Below are positions 7,977 to 17,921 of a stretch of DNA of 21,799 nucleotides, piece by piece. Location: positions 1-21,799 of the forward strand of contig JAUCBJ010005537.1 in the NCBI GenBank assembly GCA_032718475.1. The letters are read 5' to 3'. The position numbers and the translations under genes are program-made. A model generated the notes under the pieces. The model was given only the letters and a program-made list of their open reading frames with translations. It was not told where the DNA came from and made no database searches. Origin of the DNA: Nemertoderma westbladi (Eukaryota; Xenacoelomorpha; Nemertodermatida; Nemertodermatidae). Position 1 is the stretch's first letter; every line of letters starts with the position of its first letter.

Positions 7977-8179
7977 ATCCGTAGTCCGTGGGTTAAACCC
8001 GCCATTTAGACCGTTTTCACGTATTTTTCCAAAAACTCACCCTGCCATTCGATTCAGGGCTCCTTGTTACCCCTTATTGAATTGTTTCTAGCCCATAATT
8101 TTTTCGCGCACCAACCCACCTGTATTAATTGTCAAAATTGTGTTCCTAATGTCATAAAACATGATATACTGTAATAATA

Positions 8180-8186
8180 ATAGGCC
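8180..8186. repeat. Target-site duplication ATAGGCC, left
   Basis: Matches 15243-15249 exactly. AGGCC-containing words are common in this window, so chance cannot be fully excluded. Confidence 0.55.
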
Positions 8187-8375
8187 CATGACCCACTATA
8201 GATACGACCAGGAAAGCTGCTGCAAAGCCCCTAAATTCAGTGGTCCAGTTATTACTCTTAGATAGAACCCCTGAAACAAAATGTCTAGCGCGTCGAAAGT
8301 ACTTTGTCCCTAACTAAAATTATATCCTCTTTCAGATGAGAGAAATAAAAATGTAATAGCTCCATTAGTTTTCGA

Positions 8376-8383
8376 GATATGAA
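8376..8383. repeat. hAT target-site duplication GATATGAA, left
   Basis: Exact match to 12322-12329. Confidence 0.95.
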
Positions 8384-8585
8384 CAGTGCCGGATTAACCT
8401 TAAGGCATATAAGGCACGTGCCTTAGGGCCAGCCGAAAATCCGGGCCATTTTTTCTCAGCGAGTCATTCCTGTGAAAAAGAACATTTAGTCCACGTTTTT
8501 CTCACTATTTGTAGAAAACAGAGCAAGAAAGTGCATCTTTCGACTACTTTCTATCCCTAAATTTGTGATAGAAAGTGCAATATTC

Positions 8586-8628
8586 TAGCTCAGTCAACCG
8601 ACAGGTGCTGTGTTATTAGTTCGAGACC
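8586..8628 (+). other. Weak tRNA-like A box/B box pair
   Basis: TAGCTCAGTCAACCG (8586-8600) resembles a Pol III A box and AGTTCGAGACC (8618-8628) matches the B-box consensus GGTTCGANNCC except at its first base. The boxes are about 32 bp apart, shorter than in a normal tRNA, and no cloverleaf is apparent. It is at most a degraded tRNA-derived SINE head. Confidence 0.3.
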
Positions 8629-8889
8629 TGATGGCTGGGAAATAATAAAACTTGGGCTGTAAAACTTTAAAGTGCTAATTATGAACAATGGAGAATTTAA
8701 ATTTATTTATTTGTGGGGAATTATTTGTAGTTATGCTCTTAAACTTTCTAGAACAACCAATAAATTTATTTGTACTTCCCTCCTGTTTCACTCTAACATA
8801 CTTGAGGCCGGTAGGTCCGCTGTTAGAGATAGGATATGCAACTTAAGACTGCCCGTTCAATAGAAGTGGATTCGGTGAGATAGTGAATG

Positions 8890-8996
8890 TCAGGGACAAG
8901 TGGCTGAACTGGTTATCGCTACTGCTGAGGCCTGATAGGCTGAAACGTACGTGTAGCGCTGGTTCAACCCCCGGTGACGCGCTTTCTCATTTTTTC
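8890..8996 (+). other. tRNA-derived SINE-like segment
   Basis: TGGCTGAACTGG (8901-8912) fits an A box, GGTTCAACCCC (8961-8971) fits a B box, and a T6 run at 8991-8996 could terminate Pol III. CGCTAC (8917-8922) pairs with GTAGCG (8953-8958), and GCCTGATAGGC makes a small hairpin between them. The T-arm and acceptor stem do not pair well, so this is not a functional tRNA. It lies inside the hAT-type element. Confidence 0.45.
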
Positions 8997-10178
8997 AATT
9001 TCTGAACAAAACCATAATATTACATCTTTATAGAACAACCAAATAATGACGTGGTGACATACTGGAAATAATGTACATAGTAAATGAATGGCGTGGAGAT
9101 ATGATAGTGCGAAATTAATTTTTATTTACCGGAAACAGGTTTTATAAATATAGGCCCTAATAGATAAAAAATGATAGCTTGGTTGTAGATAAAATAGTTG
9201 TTGATAGAAAAAAAACGTGTCAGAAATAACTTCTTGTCACTACTGTAATTTAATTTAACCGAAATTCAGATGTTCTGCCCTCGTGTATTGAATTTTGCAA
9301 TCGATGGCATTTTAGGTGCAATTCCTGCAAAACCTAAAACTCTCGGACAGCATAATTGAATTTGGGTAAATTAAAATTAGTGACAAAAACTGCTTTTTTC
9401 CGAGACTGTTCTCTTATCGAAGAACATTACTTTATCAGCAAGTCCAAATCTAGATCAGAAATATTATATATTTGCACTAAGCCCACACTTTTGATGTGTT
9501 ATATTTCTCAGCAAGTCCTGTAAAGATAAGTACCCTGCGAAACCTACCCTACAGCAAATAAATAACACAGTCCCACGATCCGATCAAAATTGCTAAATGC
9601 CTACAGGGGCCAGTCAGCCTTAAGGGGGCCAACTATAACCCCCACAGAAATGAAATTTACGAAAATTTACAAATTTTTTCGTAGTTTGATAGAAGGGCTT
9701 TTATAAGGTGATATCGGTTTTCAACAGTGAATGATTTTTTGACCTCAACACTTCTCTTTTCAACAACATAATAATATTGCTGATATTTATGACTCTCGGT
9801 ATAAAACAACCTTTTTCTCAGTTTGTCGATTTTGACTTTTTTCATCACTAAATTCCCTACTACTATTTTATTTTTTACTCAATTGCCATCAAACATATAC
9901 CAAAACATTCAGCAGCTTTAGGACTATTAACGTTGGTTTTGTAAAACATGGCCATTTAGATCTTCTAAGTACCGATTTTGTAACAGTTACACTTTGTCTA
10001 TCACAAAATATTTGATACCCAAAATATTGCCTGGACATACTAAAACCCCCATAAATTTTTCAAAAACAGTAATTGTGTGCTAAAATTTCCATAGAAGATA
10101 GCCTACATATCTATAGGTCCATTTTACCAAAGTCTTGGACCAAGAACTTCAATGCAGGTGGTATTACACTACAGATCC
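8997..10178. other. AT-rich interior of the hAT-type element
   Basis: No ORF above about 63 codons and no domain seen. A GGGGG...CCCCC hairpin lies near 9623-9646, next to a TTAA. Nothing else is supported. Confidence 0.6.
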
Positions 10179-10182
10179 TTAA
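10179..10182. repeat. TTAA target site, left of piggyBac-type element
   Basis: Directly abuts the CCCTATTA terminus. Confidence 0.9.
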
Positions 10183-11751
10183 CCCTATTAAACCCGGGGG
10201 GGGGGGGTCAATATGACCCCTCCCGTGGTTTTTTTATTATAATTCTGAAACTAACGCAGTTGGGAATCTGAAATTTTATGACTTTTCCTAAAAATCTATT
10301 GTCTTCCTAGTAGTGAAAACCGTTTTCAAAAATATTGGGTACTTTTCGAGTTATAGCACCATTTTTTAACCCTACTTTTGGCACTTTTTTTGAGACGTTT
10401 TTTGAAAATTACATTTCATTAAATATTAATTGTAACATCTCTATTTTTGATTTACACCGGTTTTTTGGTGTTAGAAATTTGATGGAATTCATATAAATTG
10501 ATTTAGAAATTTCAAACTTGTTTTTTTCGGTGGGTGCCAAATTTTGGTGCCAGCACCAAATTTTGAAATAAGTCAATTTTGTAAATTGATCGTTTGAAAC
10601 TTGTTTTTTACGCAATTGGGGTTTTTTGGGTTTCTGGATTCGATGAAATATATACGAGTTGCACCAAGCGTATCAAACTTGTATTTTTCGGTGCTGTGTG
10701 CAAATTTTGGTGCTAGCACGAAATTTTGCAAATCTGTTCAATAGATAAAATTGCTTGTGACAATTTATTTCTTGCGTTTTAGAGGTTTATGGCTGTTCTG
10801 AATTCAATGGAAAATACAATTATCGAACTAGACATCTCAAACTTGTATTTTTCGGATGTGGGTGCAAAATGTGGTGCTAGCACCACATTTTGAAAACCAT
10901 CAAATATATCAATTGATTGTGTCACCTTGTTTCTTGCGTTATACGGGTTTGTGATGGTTCTGAATTCAATGGAATCAGTAAAAATTTCATAAGATTTCTC
11001 AAACTTGTATTTTTCGCCGGTGGGTGAAAATTGTTGTGCCAGCACCAAATTTTGGAAAATATGCAAATTAATAAGTAGATAGTATCACCTTGTTTCTTGC
11101 GTTATACGGGTTTATGAGGGTCCTGAATCCGATGGAATCAATAAAAACAGCACTGGACATCGCAAACTTGTACTTTTTGGTGATGGGTACGAAATTTGGT
11201 GCTAGCACCAAAATTTGCCAAATTACGCCGAAAAATACAAGTAGCAATGATCTGGCATATTAGAAATGTATTCCATTAGAATCAGCGCCCTCGAAAACCT
11301 GAAAATGTGAATTTATAGCATCGTATAAGTGAATTAAAAATTTTGTGTTCTAACTGAAAAGTGCTGGTTACTTGTTTTTTTCATTTTTTTTCCTACGCAG
11401 AGAGGACTAAACAGCCATTTATAGTAATCATATCATTTTTTAATATTTTGCAATGTATTTTGCACCCCAGAAAACCTGTATTGAAAAATAATTAGCCGAA
11501 AATGTAACTTTCAAATTTTGTGAAAATTGTGCACTACTTGTAATTTTGGTGCTGCAATATAACCACCCCAGTACATTTTTTCGAAAATTTTTTTTTCGGT
11601 CGGATCCAGACAAGTGATACCTACGCACAAACAAAAAATCAGCCGTTTTCGTAAATATTTGTAGATTTTAGAGGGGAGGGGGTCAATATGACCCCCCCCC
11701 CCCCCCCCCCCCGGTATTTGTACAACATTATATAGCCCGGTACTAATAGGG
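10183..11751. mobile_element. piggyBac-type non-autonomous element (MITE-like)
   Basis: The ends are CCCTATTA and TAATAGGG (perfect 8-bp inverted repeat), each flanked by TTAA (10179-10182, 11752-11755), the hallmark target of piggyBac-type elements. Just inside both ends is a GGGGTCAATATGACCCC palindrome next to a homopolymer tract (G11-12 at the left, C21 at 11692-11712). The interior is a five-unit tandem array and AT-rich DNA with no transposase. It inserted into the hAT-type element. Confidence 0.88.
10440..11245 (+). repeat. Five-unit 163-bp array, each with a GGTGCTAGCACC palindrome
   Basis: The palindrome centres GC(C/T)AGC lie at 10549, 10712, 10876, 11038 and 11201, spaced 163, 164, 162 and 163 bp. 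Each unit carries AAACTTGTATTTTTCGG-like sequence, the palindrome, then CTTGCGTTATACGGGTTT and a CTGAATTCAATGGAAT-like block. The palindrome in unit 3 (10865-10892) is perfect over 28 bp. The minus-strand open frames here are by-products. Confidence 0.93.
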
Positions 11752-11755
11752 TTAA
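11752..11755. repeat. TTAA target site, right of piggyBac-type element
   Basis: Directly abuts the TAATAGGG terminus. Confidence 0.9.
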
Positions 11756-12321
11756 CCAATTGCTAATTTACATATAAATGCATAAACATTTACATATACA
11801 TATCAAAATTGATAAAATTTTTGAAAAAAACCAACTTACTCGAAAAGTGCCATATTTTTCGAACAAACGGTTTATGAAGCTATCTATACTCAGTTTTCAT
11901 AGTATATAAAAGATCACAGATCATTGTGTTAAAGTTTCAGAATAGTAGCTTTATAAATAAAACAAATAGATTTTGGGTAATGGTCCCATTAATATATTAA
12001 AAATTTAAGCTTGAGAAATTCTACTAAAACCATTACACTTTTTATAGCAAAGGTTTTATATGCCGTTTAGTAATGTTACAATTCTTGATGAAAACTATTT
12101 TTGCAAAGTACAGAACTTATTATTAAAGTACTTAGTACTTATTTGCACGCAGTCATACAACGAAAATACTTTATATTTCCTTCGCAACATTTTCACAATT
12201 TCAGTTGTTTTTAGCAGCTTTTTCTTTTGAAAGGATTTGCGGAAAAATATCAATTTTCGGGCCATTTTTTGGAAATTACTAAAATGTGCCTTAGGGCCAC
12301 CAGATGCTTAATCCCGCACTG
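11756..12321. other. Right part of the hAT-type element, AT-rich
   Basis: No gene seen. It ends with a CGGGCCATTTTTTGGA block that mirrors the left subterminal CCGGGCCATTTTTTCTC in direct orientation. Confidence 0.6.
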
Positions 12322-12329
12322 GATATGAA
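12322..12329. repeat. hAT target-site duplication GATATGAA, right
   Basis: Exact match to 8376-8383. Confidence 0.95.
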
Positions 12330-12650
12330 GAGTTTCTGGCACCCATACAATATCAGCACTTTTCGGAATTGATAAAATTACTCAAAATACATCACCCTTC
12401 AAGACTTTGGTATAACCATTAAACCATATTATGCTTTTTTGTTTTTTTGAATTAATTATTAGTAATCGAAAGCAAGATTAGAAGCAAAATTTTCATTGTT
12501 TATTTTATAATAGACACTAAAAGAGCACCAAAATTACAAGTAGCTCGAAATTTTCAAATAGTCAAAATTGGTAAATTTGGTCTTATAGTTTACTGAGGTT
12601 TTAGAATGTGCTGGTTTCATTGGCAAGGTTTATAAAATTGTGGTATTATC
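12330..12650. repeat. Inner half of the outer element's left inverted arm
   Basis: Matches the reverse complement of about 14740-15040 with small gaps, ending near CTGAGGTTTTAGAATGTGCT. It contains AGCACCAAAATTACAAGTAG (12524-12543), an exact reverse complement of 11534-11553 in the piggyBac-type element. Confidence 0.8.
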
Positions 12651-13809
12651 AAATATGGCCAATTTGTGCCAGCCAGTGCACTTCTATTTCAGTACTGCCG
12701 TACTCTGGTACTTGGTACTGATCCAGTAATGTAGTGAATTATTCAATGTGCATTGCACTGCACTACCTTACCTGACTACTGCGTTAGGCATTACATTACT
12801 GCAGAGTGCTGACTGCATTATGCTGTTACTGTGTTTGGCATCAATGCCTTATCATTATTATATTACCTTATTACGTCCGTACCTGTTTTATTTGACTATT
12901 TATTATCACCTCTACACACGGGCTGGTAGCCACGGCGCCTTGGGGGGCTAATCTTGGTCTGCACATAGTCTTATCTGAATCTGTAGGCCTATGCAGGCGG
13001 TAGCAGTTATAGTTGGAAAGTGCTGTGTGTTTAGATGCCGCTCGCGCGCTCTGTCTACAGAGGCACTTACTTAGTTCAACTCGTCAGGGGTCTTCTACAG
13101 AACAGATGACACCAGGGCCTTCCGCTTCCACTAACATTTGTACATTTCGACGGGCGATATATTCAGTAAACCCGGAATCTGTTCCAACTTCAGTGTGCTA
13201 TATACCTCAAATTCCTCAGAGACCGCCAGTAAAAAGAAACCGTCCATCGTCCATCGAAATTCATGAAGGAGGGTAAAATTTCTTTATCTGATATAGAGAT
13301 GAAGCCACTGCTGGACTTGGGCTTGGCGGGGGGGGGGGGGGGGGGGTGGGTTATTCTTTAAGAACCATCATGCTAGGTTTATTCTCCTATGCCTAAACCA
13401 GTGGGACTCCTATCTGAATCCCCCGAAGACATCGGCCCTTTCGGAGCATCTCAAGTAAGACAATATGCGTGGCCACCTTAACAGTATTCGCTTCTTACTG
13501 TCTTGGATTTAATAGACAAAGGTTGTTGATACATAATCAATATATTATTAATTATATTATTATATACATAAACAATTAATATTGCAACTTCAATTAAATG
13601 AGGAACTGCTATTATTTAGGGGAATTATTATAAACTGCAATTATTGATGTAATGGAGTATGGTTACGCTACTTAATTACACCCTTTCCTGGAATATAGTG
13701 TCGTTTCATGATTTGAAGAACTGATACTTTATTTTACTCTGTGTGTGATTGATGTGGAATTAAGATATTCATATTCAGTTACTACCGTAATCCTGAGTTA
13801 CCGGTACGT
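12651..13809. other. Central region of the outer element
   Basis: It contains AT-rich DNA, a G19 tract (13328-13346) and one open frame to 13276 whose first ATG is near 13105 (56 codons, no recognised domain). That frame ends at GG|GTAAAA, a possible splice donor. A short open segment at about 13401-13454 lies between an acceptor-like CCTAAACCAG and GTAAGA, but its phases do not join cleanly. I assign no gene. Confidence 0.35.
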
Positions 13810-14735
13810 TTAACCCTATCTGCTATCTGGCCTGGGCTATATTATACTATAGTACGTGATTGGCCCGTGGGGGGAGTATTTTGATGGTATAAGGGCGGAT
13901 TTCGACGACGCTGGTCATGATAAAATTAGTTAAATTTGTAAAAATTTCCTGGCAATGCATCAATCATTTTTGGTGCTATTTTGGCCCCCCAGAACGAAAA
14001 GTACAAGTAAATTGTCAAATTAAACATTTTGAGTTTGATTGGATAATTCTGAACGTATATGGGTTTTCGAGGTAGCTGATCACGATGAAACTAATTATAA
14101 ATATTTCTGGTATGTGCAAACCCAATTTTGGTGCCATGCTGGTCTGGTGCCCAGAACGAAAAGTAAAAGTAGCTAAAATTTCAAACTGTTAAACTGTTAT
14201 TTGAAATTCTGAAGCTATACTGGTTTTCAAAGCCGCTGATAACGATACAACTCGTTAAATATAATTCGTGTTAAAGTAACTATCTTTTTTGGTGTTTGTC
14301 TTGTGGGACGAAAAATACAAGTAGCATAAAATTTCAAACGGCAAAAATCAAATTTGGTTGGATAATACGATATTTATGAGTGTCATATTCGTGATCAGCA
14401 TCCCAGAAAACCCATAATGTCATAAAATCAGGTTGATTCTGTAATGATTTTTGATTATCAAATTTGTGCTACTTGTATTTTTCGTGCCGCACATTTACAT
14501 TGACACGTATCCAAAAAAGCCGTAATCATCAAGGTACGATATTTATCAATGTAATATTCGTGAACAGCATCCCAAAAAACCCATATGGTCATAAAATCAA
14601 TTTTTTTTCGTGGTGATTTTTCATTATCATATTTCCGCAACTTGTTTTTTTCGTGCTCCAGGGGCACAAATAACTGTCTAATAACTAATATAACAACTTT
14701 CTATGTTGTTATATTACACAACTCTTCGATATATT
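13810..14735. repeat. Second piggyBac-like end with related ~160-bp array
   Basis: TTAACCCTATC at 13810, followed by GGGCTATATTAT, matches the inward sequence of the right end of the 10183-11751 element. Behind it lie three direct units (GAACGAAAAGTACAAG-type motifs from 13991, 14153 and 14305) and two inverted units with a 169-bp period (ACGATATTTAT at 14367 and 14536; CTTGT(A/T)TTTTTCGTGC at 14472 and 14641). The unit is related to the 163-bp array: both hold TATAYGGGTTTT and ACTTGTATTTTTCG words. No matching right TTAA end was found. Confidence 0.6.
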
Positions 14736-14739
14736 TGAT

Positions 14740-15242
14740 GTTAAAGAATAAACCTTCCCAATGAAATTAGCACATTCTAAAACCTCAGTTTTTTTCCAAA
14801 CGTTGCGGCCAATTTGCAACGTTTTAAAAAAGTGCTACTTACACTTTTGGTGCTCTTATAGTATCTATTGATAAAAAAATGAAAATTTTTCTTCAAATAC
14901 TAATATTCGATTACTAATAATGAATTCAAAAAACCAAAAAGGCATAGTATGGTTTCATGGTTATACCCATTGTCTTTGAAGGGTGAAGTATTTTGTGTAA
15001 TTATATCAATTCCGAAAGGAGTTGATATGGCTTGGATTTCATGAACTCCTCATATCTCGACAACTACTGGAGCTATTACATTTTTATTTGTCTCATCTGA
15101 AAGAGGACATAATTTTAGTTAGGGACAAGTACTTTCGACGCGCTAGACATTGTTTCAGGGGTTCTATCTAATAGAAATAACTGGCCCACTAAATTTAGGG
15201 GCTTTGCAGCAGCTTGGCGGGTCGTATCTATAGTAGGTCATG
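14740..15242. repeat. Right inverted arm of the outer element (uninterrupted)
   Basis: Reverse complement of the split left arm. At the point where the hAT-type element interrupts the left arm, this arm reads GATATGAG without insertion, so it serves as the empty site. Confidence 0.85.
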
Positions 15243-15249
15243 ATAGGCC
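15243..15249. repeat. Target-site duplication ATAGGCC, right
   Basis: Directly follows the GGTCATG terminus of the right arm and matches 8180-8186. Confidence 0.55.
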
Positions 15250-15944
15250 TATCGATATAAAAATGTCAGATGCCATGTGATGTCCTGTCCGGCGCTACCG
15301 TTATATGATCTAATACATTTCCATCGAAATTGAATCAACAACCATCTTGTGTGCGATTGTATTTATCGACACTTCAAATTGTGTTGAAAATGAAAATAAA
15401 ACAAGTGCGATTGGATTTAGCCACTCTTCAAATTGTGTTGAATAGAAGTTACGGAGACATTCTTATTCTAAAAAAATTTATATTAAATTATAACTCGACG
15501 GAAATTCAGGATGTTTGATATGTATTTAGCTATAATGATAATATAATTTGGGATTCTTATGTTGATCAATGTTAAATTCTCAATTTAGGGAAAGGAGCAG
15601 GTTACAGTGGCAAGTTAATTTAACCAAAACAATAAACTAAACACAATAGAACAGGTTACAGTTATATTTTTGAGAGTAATCAGCTGTTATTTGCTTCGAA
15701 TTTCCCCTGGAGAAGGATGCAGTTTTATTGCGTCCAGTTTCCCCCCTATCTGTCTTATCTATATCTATGAAATATATCTTGTTTGGATATTATAAAACAT
15801 ATTTTCGTTGTAAAATTAATTCATTTAGTAATAAAATGAATACTGAATGCAGGAATGAATACTTGTCATAAAACGCCCTTTAATAAAGAAGTGGCGGTAT
15901 TTACTTTTACGGCACAATAAACATAACTTTATCTCCCGACTTAC
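15250..15944. other. AT-rich non-coding stretch
   Basis: No gene supported. It includes a 54-bp tandem duplication whose copies start at GTGCGATTG at 15351 and 15405, about 34 of 38 bases identical in the core. Otherwise I see nothing. Confidence 0.55.
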
Positions 15945-16080
15945 ATGCAGTGCCGCCCCAATGCCAGTTAGACGACCGATAAATATCCACTCGACTTTGC
16001 TTCTAGTGTGTTGGATCAACCAATCAGGTAGCTTGTAATCCTGTTGTAGTTTTCTGCTAACTTGTGGGTCACAGTTGCTC
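15945..16080 (-). CDS. Internal exon of a JmjC/cupin-like gene
   Basis: On the minus strand TATATTTTAG at 16081-16090 is a good acceptor with CTAAT upstream, and GTAAGT at 15939-15944 is a consensus donor. The 136-bp exon completes a split codon and then gives 45 codons: SNCDPQ at the start, LPDWL in the middle, and VEWIFIGRLTGIGAALH at the end. JmjC/cupin-8 dioxygenase relatives have a W-I-F-(M/I)-G-x-x-G-x-G-A-x-(M/L)-H-x-D block in which the His is the first iron ligand, and this exon stops right after that His. Joining exon 19227-19367 restores a Trp codon and the motif GWSNC, as known in this family. The following exon with x-D was not found in the window. The family call is from remembered motifs, not a search. 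Confidence 0.62.
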
Positions 16081-16871
16081 CTAAAATATAGTATTAGGAA
16101 TAAACTACTTCAATTTTAATTTCTTGAAATATATTTTTGAAATATTATTATTATATTAATATATTGAATACTCCCCTATGGCCAGGCCACGCCAGTCCAT
16201 TTCCGAAGCACAGTGACTGACTACGTGTACCAAATTTGGCCGTTTTTTAGTCATCCACTTTAGCAACTTTTTCGCGCTAACAAACTCTACTACTCGGCTG
16301 CTCCATGCCAAAACCTAGTAACTGAAATTTTTCGAAAATTGAGATTTTGCCGCCAATTGGGTTTTCAAGGGCGTAGAATTCAGCTGGCACAATCTTAAAG
16401 CCGTATCTGCAACCTATGCTGAGATATTACTGTGCCGAAACCTAGTAACTAACAATTCATGCCCGTTTTCCTCACTCAAATCACAGCAACTGCAAAATAA
16501 TGCTAGTTACTGGGTTTAAAATGTAGGTACCAACAGAATGTAATCGCTAGATTTTAGTGTTACAAAACCAAGTATCTTGAATTATATGCTATATTACTGT
16601 ACCTTTACCAAAGCGTGCAACTGCAATGGGTTGCAGTTACTGGGTTTTGGTAATTACTTACTGGGTTTTGGGATCATAATATCTGAATTGTGGTGGAGAG
16701 GTACTAGGTTTTGGAAAAGTTTTCCCTGTTTCAATTTGCAGAGTTTCATTTCTCAATACATAGTAGGCCTAGCAGCTAATTTACTGGCATTTTATTGGTC
16801 CAAAAATATAATTCTAGAATATTTGAGGTGGTGGGGAGTTTAAATTGATCAATTAGTGTGATTCCCCGTAC
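16081..16871. other. Intronic AT-rich DNA with AGTTACTAGGTTTTGG motifs
   Basis: Copies or near copies lie at 16309-16324 (inverted), 16434-16449 (inverted), 16502, 16635, 16652 and 16699. Nothing else is recognised. Confidence 0.5.
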
Positions 16872-17830
16872 TTAGTTCCAATTTAAGCCTCATGCGAATT
16901 TAGTTCCAATGGAAACGAATTTAGTTCAAATTTTGGCGAACTTAGTTCCAATTTAGGCGAGCTTAGTTCCAATAACTAGAGAAAAACGAAAACGAATTTA
17001 GTTCCAATGCATGCAAATTTATTTCCAATGGATGCGAATTTAGTTCCAATGGATGCGAACTTAGTTACAATGCAAGCTAATTTAGTTCCAATGGAAGCGA
17101 ATTTAGTTCCAATGTTTCAGGTGTGGGGCGAGCCACGTAGTTGGCGAAGAATCTGTTTAAGGACAATATTTGGTGGATGGTTAAATTATAATTGTAAATA
17201 ACTAACCTAAAACGCCTAACCTCCTAACCAAAACAATCTTATCCCAAACAACGCCCAACCTCTTAACCCAAACAATTCAATTAAATTCATTTATATTTAA
17301 TCATTTAAAATGATATTCATTGTAAAAAACAACGCCCAAGGTCTTAACCCAAACTACGCCCAACCTCCTAACCCAAACAACGCCCATCCACCTAAACCGA
17401 AACAACTGGAAATATTGTATTTGGTGTGAAAATGGCACAATGTTTAGGCCTATGACTTGGGTATATAATACTACAGACTCAGTCAGTCAGTACCAGTATA
17501 CTCGTGATTAATAAATATTTACAATTGTTGTTGACCCTGACCCACCCCAAATAGTGGCAATAAGCAATAGGCTTCGCCTACTACGTGGCTATCCCCACGA
17601 TTGAAACATTGGAACTAAGTTCGTACCCATTTGAACTAAATTCGCTTCCATTGGAACTAAATTCGCATGCATTGGAACTAAATTCGCTTCCATTGGAACT
17701 AAATTCGCATGCATTGGAACTAAATTCGCTTCCATTGGAACTAAATTCGCTTCCATTGGAACTAAATTCGCTTCCATTGGAAGTAAATTCGCTTCCATTG
17801 GAACTAAATTCGCATGCATTGGAACTAAAT
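16872..17830. mobile_element. Inverted-repeat element made of 21-bp tandem repeats
   Basis: The left arm (about 16872-17149) holds about eleven degenerate copies of a 21-bp unit containing TTTAGTTCCAATGGAAGCG, then about 41 bp of unique sequence ending GGCGAAG. The right arm (about 17572-17830) is the reverse complement of the same layout, with a more regular array and about 35 of 41 bases matching in the unique part. A loop of about 420 bp separates them. The frames that read as Met-Glu/His-Ala-Asn-Leu-Val-Pro repeats come from the 21-bp period and are not taken as protein. Superfamily unknown. Confidence 0.75.
17204..17404 (+). repeat. ~24-bp CCTAACCCAAACAACGCCC minisatellite in two blocks
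   Basis: Copies of a C/A-rich unit (CTAACCCAAACAACGCCCAA) occur at 17204-17275 and 17327-17404, separated by about 50 bp of AT-rich DNA. They lie in the loop of the inverted-repeat element. Confidence 0.8.
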
Positions 17831-17921
17831 ATCGAAAGTTATTTAAGACGAATAAAACAATGACGTTATGATTTTAAGATCTGAGGTCTGCTATAGGCAA
17901 TTCTCGTAAGACAGCCAGTAG

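Larger units (their letters stand above)
6921..8179. other. AT-rich non-coding stretch with short palindromic motifs
   Basis: No gene is supported. It carries X-box-like motifs (7036-7662) and two GGGGTCC...GGACCCC palindromes, described separately. Otherwise I see nothing. Confidence 0.6.
8384..12321. mobile_element. hAT-type non-autonomous transposon
   Basis: Termini are CAGTGCCGGATTAA at the left and TTAATCCCGCACTG at the right (13 of 14 inverted match), flanked by an exact 8-bp duplication GATATGAA. An 8-bp duplication and a CAGTG terminus are hallmarks of hAT elements. Both subterminal regions carry GTGCCTTAGGGCCA (8418-8431, 12287-12300). The uninterrupted right arm of the outer element shows the empty site as GATATGAG. 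No transposase ORF is present. The 3.9 kb includes a piggyBac-type insertion. Confidence 0.92.
8187..15242. mobile_element. Outer DNA transposon with ~0.5-kb inverted arms
   Basis: The left arm (8187-8383 continued at 12330 to about 12650) is the reverse complement of the right arm (about 14740-15242). The first 197 bp match at roughly 90 percent. Termini read CATGACC(C/T)ACTATAGATACG. The 7-mer ATAGGCC lies immediately outside both ends. CATG-start termini and a 7-8-bp duplication recall P-type transposons, but this is a weak hint. No transposase is recognisable, so the copy appears non-autonomous. The left arm is split by a hAT-type insertion. Confidence 0.8.

Noticed and set aside
10409-11066. 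Minus-strand frames with NLVLAPxFAPTxEKYKFE repeats
   Set aside because: They follow the 163-bp non-coding array of the piggyBac-type element and break between units.
13013-13454. Possible two-exon gene inside the outer transposon
   Set aside because: The first frame has a late ATG, the donor GTAAAA is weak, and the phase does not fit the next open segment.
10440-14660. CRISPR-like array from regular repeat spacing
   Set aside because: The repeats are long tandem units with diverged, related spacers in eukaryotic transposons; the layout is not CRISPR.
17007-17863. Met-Glu-Ala-Asn-Leu-Val-Pro heptapeptide frames
   Set aside because: The 21-bp unit (multiple of three) creates them in mirror orientation in both arms; they are not protein evidence.
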